DNA from: Roseovarius sp. MMSF_3359
Lineage (GTDB): Bacteria > Pseudomonadota > Alphaproteobacteria > Rhodobacterales > Rhodobacteraceae
Length of the DNA: 64,000 bases
Reading direction: 5' to 3'
Assembly (NCBI RefSeq): GCF_030733385.1
Contig: NZ_JASHJC010000008.1
Span: 124,001 to 188,000 of the forward strand
Shown here: one piece after another, positions 60,068 to 64,000 of the stretch
Layout: every line of letters starts with the position of its first letter
Numbering within the stretch: position 1 is the first letter of the stretch
Notes under the pieces: model-generated
Database searches by the model: none
What the model was told of the DNA's origin: nothing
Seen by the model: the letters and a program-made list of their open reading frames with translations, nothing else
Program-made: the position numbers and the translations under genes

Positions 60068-61891
60068 CTAGCCGATGAACCCGCCGGATTGACGCGCCCA
60101 TAGGCTCGCATAGAGCCCATCCTGCTTCAGCAGCTCCGCAGGCGGGCCATCCTCGACGATCCGGCCTTCATCCAGAACCACGACACGGTCCATCTGGGCG
60201 ATGGTCGAGAGGCGATGCGCGATCGCGATCACCGTCTTGCCCTCCATCACGCCGTAAAGCGTCTTCTGGATCGCGGCCTCCACTTCGCTGTCGAGGGCCG
60301 ATGTCGCCTCGTCCAGGATAAGTATCGGCGCGTTCTTGAGGATCACGCGCGCAATCGCGATCCGCTGCCGCTGCCCACCCGAGAGCTTCACGCCCCGCTC
60401 GCCGACCTGCGCGCTGTAACCCGCGCGGCCCTGCGGATCGCGCAGATCCTGGATGAACTCATGCGCTTCGGCACGTGTCGCGGCGGCGATCATCTCGGCT
60501 TCGGTGGCGTCGGGTTTGCCATAGAGGATGTTGGCCCGCACCGACCGGTGCAGGAGCGAGCTGTCCTGCGTGACCATGCCGATCTCGCCACGAAGGCTGT
60601 CCTGTGTCACCTCGGTGATGGATTTTCCATCAATCAGGATACGACCCTTTTCCGCATCCCGAAACCGCAGCAACAGGTTGACAAGGCTGGATTTTCCGGC
60701 TCCCGACCGCCCCACAAGTCCAACTTTTTGCCCGGCGGGAATGGTCAGGGTCACATCGTTGAGCCCACCCTTGTCCCGGCCATAGTGGTGGCTGAGCTTC
60801 TCGAACCGGATCTCGGCATTCTGCACAACAAGCGGCGTAGCATCCGGCGCATCAACGACCTCCTGCGGCTTCGCGATGGAACGCAGGCTTTCGCGGATCA
60901 CACCCGCATGTTCGAAGAGCTCAATCGTGACCCAGACGATCCAGCCACTCATGCCGTTCAGCCGGATCGTCAACGCCGCCGCCGCGGCGACCTGCCCGAT
61001 CGACACCTCGCCCAGCGACCAGAGCCAGACCGCAGGGGCCACAACCCCCACCATCAGCACACCGTTGATGAGGTTCAGGCCAAACTCAAGCTCGGTCATC
61101 AGCCGCAGGAACCGCTGGAACCTGAGCCGCAAACGGCGCATGGCACTCAGCGCATATTGTTCTTCGCGGTCCCCATGGGAGAAGAGTTTGACCGTTTCGA
61201 TATTGGCATAGGCATCGACCACGCGGCCGGTCACGAGCGAGCGCGCATCGGACCATTTCTCGGACGCAACCGCGACCCGCATGGCGATCTTGCGCACATA
61301 GACGACATAGACGACCAGCCAGATCACAACCGGGATCGCGAGGCGGATATCCACATCGCTCAGGATCAAGATCGCCCCGAAGACGTAGGTCAACGCGAAC
61401 CAGAGCGCCTCCAATGACAGGTACGCACTATCCTCGACCGCGGGGCCGACCTGCATGACGCGATTGGTCAGCCGCCCGGCGAAATCGTTCTGGAAAAAGC
61501 TCGACGATTGCCCCAGCAGATGCCGGTGCGCGCGCCACCGGGCCTGCTCCTGCAGGTTCGAGGCCATCGCCTGGCCCAGAAGCAGGTGATTGAGCGCGAA
61601 CATGACCGGTCTCAGGAAGAGGATGAACAGGGCGGCCGCGATCACCTCGAACTTGTGACTGGCCCAAAAGGCCGCTGGCCCGGCCTCGGTCATGAGGTCG
61701 ATCAACCGGCCGGAATAGAAAATCAGCCAGATCTCCATGATGGCCACGAGGAACCCCACGACGCAGATGATCGGCAACAGCTTTTTGAACGGTTGCAACT
61801 GCGACCAGAGATAGGCCCATAGGGTCCCGGGCGGTGTGGCTGCCGACACGGCGACAAACGGATTCACGATATTTTCGAATTTGCGAAACAT
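60068..61891 (-). CDS. ABC exporter, fused permease and ATPase
   Basis: The 607-residue half-transporter has six membrane helices in the first 350 residues (the longest at LLPIICVVGFLVAIMEIWLIF) and an ATPase domain with Walker A GRSGAGKSS, signature LSGGQRQRIAIARVIL, Walker B ILILDEATSALD and H-loop IAHRLS. It works as a dimer of the MsbA/LmrA type. The ATG at 61891 has GGAGGG upstream; the longer frame lies in the leader. The leader contains a short peptide ORF and a hairpin (61942-62004), so export may be induced by translation-dependent control. Substrate unknown. Confidence 0.92.
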   Translation of the reverse strand: MFRKFENIVNPFVAVSAATPPGTLWAYLWSQLQPFKKLLPIICVVGFLVAIMEIWLIFYSGRLIDLMTEAGPAAFWASHKFEVIAAALFILFLRPVMFALNHLLLGQAMASNLQEQARWRAHRHLLGQSSSFFQNDFAGRLTNRVMQVGPAVEDSAYLSLEALWFALTYVFGAILILSDVDIRLAIPVVIWLVVYVVYVRKIAMRVAVASEKWSDARSLVTGRVVDAYANIETVKLFSHGDREEQYALSAMRRLRLRFQRFLRLMTELEFGLNLINGVLMVGVVAPAVWLWSLGEVSIGQVAAAAALTIRLNGMSGWIVWVTIELFEHAGVIRESLRSIAKPQEVVDAPDATPLVVQNAEIRFEKLSHHYGRDKGGLNDVTLTIPAGQKVGLVGRSGAGKSSLVNLLLRFRDAEKGRILIDGKSITEVTQDSLRGEIGMVTQDSSLLHRSVRANILYGKPDATEAEMIAAATRAEAHEFIQDLRDPQGRAGYSAQVGERGVKLSGGQRQRIAIARVILKNAPILILDEATSALDSEVEAAIQKTLYGVMEGKTVIAIAHRLSTIAQMDRVVVLDEGRIVEDGPPAELLKQDGLYASLWARQSGGFIG

Positions 61892-61941
61892 GATGCCCTC
61901 CAGCGGGCGCAGAAAAACAGAAGATGGGAAGTGAGATGGCA

Positions 61942-61983
61942 CCAAGCCACCCCTTCAGGACCAGCTTGTCAGCCTTGGCTTGG
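61942..61983 (-). promoter_or_regulatory. Leader hairpin of the ABC exporter gene
   Basis: CCAAGCCA (61942-61949) and TGGCTTGG (61976-61983) form a perfect 8-bp stem with a 26-nt loop. On the minus strand the first arm is inside the leader peptide codons for Pro-Ser-Gln, so a ribosome on the leader ORF would prevent the stem from forming. A TTTTT run follows about 20 bases beyond the stem, too far for a standard terminator. Confidence 0.5.
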
Positions 61984-62004
61984 GATCCTGAAAATTCTCA
62001 TCAT
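61969..62004 (-). CDS. Putative leader peptide of the ABC exporter
   Basis: An 11-codon ORF reads MMRIFRIPSQG. It has an excellent ribosome site, AAGGAGAGACA, directly before the ATGATG and is 78 bases upstream of the exporter start. Translation ends within the leader hairpin. The RIFRI core has alternating Arg and hydrophobic residues, which recalls drug-arrest leaders such as those of erm genes (ErmCL has IFSIFVI). That resemblance is inference. It is too short to be a functional protein by itself. Confidence 0.5.
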   Translation of the reverse strand: MMRIFRIPSQG

Positions 62005-62029
62005 TGTCTCTCCTTCATGAGTCGCCCGA

Positions 62030-62058
62030 GTGATAGCAAAGTTCCGAAGACTTGTCAG
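62030..62058 (-). promoter_or_regulatory. Promoter of the ABC exporter transcript
   Basis: On the minus strand CTGACA (62058-62053) and TATCAC (62035-62030) are separated by exactly 17 bases. Transcription would start near 62023, about 19 bases before the leader peptide ATG, so the leader ORF is in the mRNA. Confidence 0.5.
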
Positions 62059-62112
62059 GCCCCTATCTTGCCCTAAGCGGCAGCGCGCTCACCAGATCAG
62101 ATACAACCCCTT

Positions 62113-62123
62113 GTAATCATTAC
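62113..62123. promoter_or_regulatory. Palindrome upstream of the exporter promoter
   Basis: GTAAT-C-ATTAC is a perfect 11-bp palindrome, 55 bases upstream of the predicted -35 box. It could be an activator or repressor site. The rest of the 297-base gap between the exporter start and the CxxC gene holds only the leader elements listed separately. Confidence 0.3.
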
Positions 62124-62188
62124 CTTTCGAAGAAGAGAGCCGTGTTCATTGGGCACCATACTGATCACCTCAACCGCATCTCTGCCAT

Positions 62189-62401
62189 TCAATTGTCGGA
62201 GGTCGCTTCCCGCTCGTCATCGTCGCTGCCCTCCGCGGCATCGGGGGTCTTCAAGGCTTCCTGCAGGGCTTGGAGGCTCTTGTGCCGTGCCGTGCAGCTT
62301 TGACATTCCTTAGTCTCCGTCACCTCTTCGGTCCCTGAGCTTTGCTGCGCCTTGCCGGCCACGGGGGCCGAGAACAGCAACAGAAGAAGAACCCATCGCA
62401 T
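62189..62401 (-). CDS. Small secreted CxxC protein
   Basis: The 70-residue product has a signal peptide (WVLLLLLFSAPVAGKA) and a short acidic mature chain with one CxxC pair (KECQSCTARH) and a tail rich in Asp and Glu. It starts 5 bases after the stop of the 164-residue gene, so the two are co-transcribed. No haem-binding His follows in the CxxCH form, so it is not a cytochrome. Function unknown. Confidence 0.65.
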   Translation of the reverse strand: MRWVLLLLLFSAPVAGKAQQSSGTEEVTETKECQSCTARHKSLQALQEALKTPDAAEGSDDDEREATSDN

Positions 62402-62405
62402 CGCG

Positions 62406-62900
62406 TCACCCGGCCCGGGCGATCCAGGCCACCGGATCGGTATCGAGATAGGCCCTGAGCGGCGCAGCACTTGCTGCGGGGTCCTGCGCCTCGATTTCCA
62501 GAAATTTGAGCGCCGCGACCTCGTGTTCGGTAAGAAACGACAACCGGGGAAGATCCGCCGCGGGTGCCATGGCCTCGAGTTTGTGAAACGACACCAGGTA
62601 GCCCGGATAGGTCTTGTTCATACCCGCCAGCAATTCGGCCCAATCCACCGTCGTCGTTTGGGCATCCTTGCGCCCCATCTTGGAGAGTTCTTCACGGGGT
62701 CGCGGGATCAGGTCGTATTGCTCCAGCAAAGGCGCCACGCCGTGGGCCGCATGACGTTCTACCTCGGCCAGCAGCAAGAGCTTCTCCCGGGCATCGGGGG
62801 CTTCGAACCTGGTGGCCAGCTCATTGAAATAGGCTTCACCCTCCACTTCTTCCTCGTAGTAGAGCAACAAGGTCTCAAGATATGTCGGATCTGCGGTCAT
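62406..62900 (-). CDS. Helical protein of unknown function, possibly ferritin-like
   Basis: The 164-residue cytoplasmic protein is almost fully helical. YLETLLLYYEEEVEGEAYFNEL, LLLLAEVERHAAHGVAPLLEQY and FLTEHEVAALKFLEIEA could be helices of a ferritin-like four-helix bundle, with Glu and His in plausible metal positions, but the classical E-x2-H pairs are not clear. AGGAGG precedes the ATG. It follows the Fe-S flavoprotein gene by 9 bases, so it probably serves the same pathway. Confidence 0.7.
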   Translation of the reverse strand: MTADPTYLETLLLYYEEEVEGEAYFNELATRFEAPDAREKLLLLAEVERHAAHGVAPLLEQYDLIPRPREELSKMGRKDAQTTTVDWAELLAGMNKTYPGYLVSFHKLEAMAPAADLPRLSFLTEHEVAALKFLEIEAQDPAASAAPLRAYLDTDPVAWIARAG

Positions 62901-62909
62901 GGCGGCCTC

Positions 62910-64000
62910 CTACTTCCATCGCGCCGGGGCGCTATCGTCCTGCCCCACATCCACGCGGTCATGGCGCAGTGGCATGTCATGGTCGATATCGCAGTCGAGT
63001 TCCTGCGCATAACGATGCCCGGCATAGACCGCGGCGGCGATGATCGCGGGCCCGTTGCAGTCACCGATCCGGGTCAGGGTAAAGGGAAGGCCTTCGGGCC
63101 CCTCTGCCGCGCGAAGGTCCCGATAGAGACCGTCATTCGGGCGTCGCCCGGACACCATCACGATATTTGAAACCGGGAGGGTTTTTTCCACACCGCTATA
63201 TGCACATTCCAGAACCGCGGTACTGCCGTCAAAGCCAGTGAGGGACTGTGCCGTTTCGATGCTAACCCCCAGGCGCATCAGATGGGTCCGCACCCGCCAG
63301 CGTTCCGACGTGTTGCCCGCCCAGCGCGACACGCTGTCGGAGGCAGTGCAATAGGTCACGTCATGCCCAGCGGCCCAGACCCGCTCGGCCAGCACGCCCG
63401 CCATGTAGTAACCATCGCCGTCGTAGACCAGCGTCGGCCCATCGGGCAGGTTGCCGTCCATGATGTCATCAGGCGTGTAGATCCTTGCGGCATCATCGCC
63501 ATCGGCAATGGGGCGGAACACCTCGCCGTCAAAAACCTCCCGACGCCATGTCGCGCCCGTGGCGATGGCCACGTGATCGGCTTCGACGGCAAAGACGTCG
63601 TCGGCGCTCAGGCGGCTTTCGCGGAAGATCTCGACATTAGGCATCTCGACAAGCTGCTGCGCGCGATAATCGCGCACGCGGATGTATTCGCTCATCCCCG
63701 GCAGGGACGCTTCGCGGGTGACCCGCCCGCCGATCTCGCGCGTGGCCTCGGCCAGCATCACCTGATACCCGCGCTCACCAAGGGCACGGGCAGCTTCGAG
63801 ACCCGCAGGCCCCGCCCCGACGATCAGAACACGCGCCTCCGATGCTTTCCCGGCGATGATTTCCGGATGCCAGCCGCGGCGCCATTCCTCGCCCATCGTC
63901 GGATTCTGCGTGCAGCGAATCGGCACGCTCAGGCTGTCGCCGGAGTAGCAGACATTGCAGCCGATGCATTCCCGGATCGCCGAAAGCTGCCCGGTTTCGA
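62910..64000 (-). CDS. Trimethylamine dehydrogenase-like Fe-S flavoprotein (partial)
   Basis: Only the C-terminal 363 codons are in the window; the frame is open at base 64000. The visible part starts with the [4Fe-4S] motif CIGCNVC with a further Cys after 11 residues (CTQNP), followed by MGEEWRRGWHPE, very close to the same segment in trimethylamine and dimethylamine dehydrogenases. A Rossmann FAD/ADP domain follows (VLIVGAGPAGLEAARALGERG) and then a second one ending TRIGDCNGPAIIAAAVYAGHRYAQEL. The missing N-terminal half should be the FMN TIM barrel. N-demethylation would release formaldehyde, which fits the C1 genes. The exact amine is unknown. Confidence 0.88.
   Translation of the reverse strand, partial: ETGQLSAIRECIGCNVCYSGDSLSVPIRCTQNPTMGEEWRRGWHPEIIAGKASEARVLIVGAGPAGLEAARALGERGYQVMLAEATREIGGRVTREASLPGMSEYIRVRDYRAQQLVEMPNVEIFRESRLSADDVFAVEADHVAIATGATWRREVFDGEVFRPIADGDDAARIYTPDDIMDGNLPDGPTLVYDGDGYYMAGVLAERVWAAGHDVTYCTASDSVSRWAGNTSERWRVRTHLMRLGVSIETAQSLTGFDGSTAVLECAYSGVEKTLPVSNIVMVSGRRPNDGLYRDLRAAEGPEGLPFTLTRIGDCNGPAIIAAAVYAGHRYAQELDCDIDHDMPLRHDRVDVGQDDSAPARWK

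Noticed and set aside
60215..61417. A plus-strand open frame of 400 codons
   Set aside because: It is antisense to the ABC exporter, whose catalytic motifs are complete.
62189..62401. Small cytochrome c
   Set aside because: The CxxC pair is followed by Thr, not His, so haem cannot be attached in the usual way.

Overview
The window looks like a chromosomal segment of a marine alphaproteobacterium of the Rhodobacterales (Roseobacter group). This is inferred from high GC, long antisense open frames, dense ATGA-overlap operons, a TAXI-type TRAP system, PQQ and XoxF genes, and glutathione-dependent formaldehyde oxidation. I saw no phage genes, insertion sequences or CRISPR arrays. One tRNA gene is present (CAT anticodon, 2680-2756).

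Layout. 78-2529: divergent glpD/glpR. 2680-3743: tRNA-Met and a secreted pentapeptide-repeat protein. 3800-6944: pqqABCDE (pqqA is only 32 codons). 7033-9333: OmpR-type regulator and histidine kinase. 9808-16635: a nine-gene minus-strand operon of the PQQ-alcohol-dehydrogenase type, with a periplasmic binding protein, a YVTN beta-propeller, two small secreted proteins, a NitT/TauT-like ABC importer and an ABC-2 transporter. 16793-19566: plus-strand operon with a DUF3280-like protein, a secreted SRPBCC protein, a second beta-propeller and a SoxYZ-like fusion carrier. 19574-23375: xoxF-xoxG-xoxJ-CXXCW protein, lanthanide-type methanol dehydrogenase. 23500-25865: cytochrome c, fghA, adhI. 26034-28739: an unknown secreted protein, a zinc metallo-beta-lactamase-fold hydrolase and a second SoxYZ-like carrier. 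28758-33989: LuxR-type regulator, FIST sensor, hybrid kinase and two unknown secreted proteins. 34152-41081: MoxR/von Willebrand A chaperone operon. Together these form about 37 kb of C1/quinoprotein genes: methanol to formaldehyde (XoxF with PQQ and Ln3+), then S-hydroxymethylglutathione, S-formylglutathione and formate, with electrons passing to cytochromes c.

41235-48416: TAXI-TRAP transporter with a Usp protein, and a divergent kinase/FixJ-like pair. 48432-51762: amidohydrolase and an orphan peptide-type binding protein. 51909-54341: HTH regulator (apparently starting at CTG) and a ThDP enzyme. 54344-60045: LuxR regulator, polyamine-type ABC importer and a short-chain dehydrogenase. 60068-62004: ABC exporter behind a short leader peptide and hairpin. 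62189-64000: small CxxC protein, an unknown 164-residue protein and the C-terminal part of a trimethylamine-dehydrogenase-like Fe-S flavoprotein that runs off the window.

The least described system here is the set around XoxF: two SoxYZ fusion proteins that each carry a single cysteine in the mature chain, a zinc hydrolase, a CXXCW rhodanese-like protein, two beta-propellers and dedicated ABC transporters. It looks like a periplasmic carrier relay coupled to the quinoprotein. A palindrome shared between the pqqA promoter and the divergent control region at 16.7 kb suggests common regulation.
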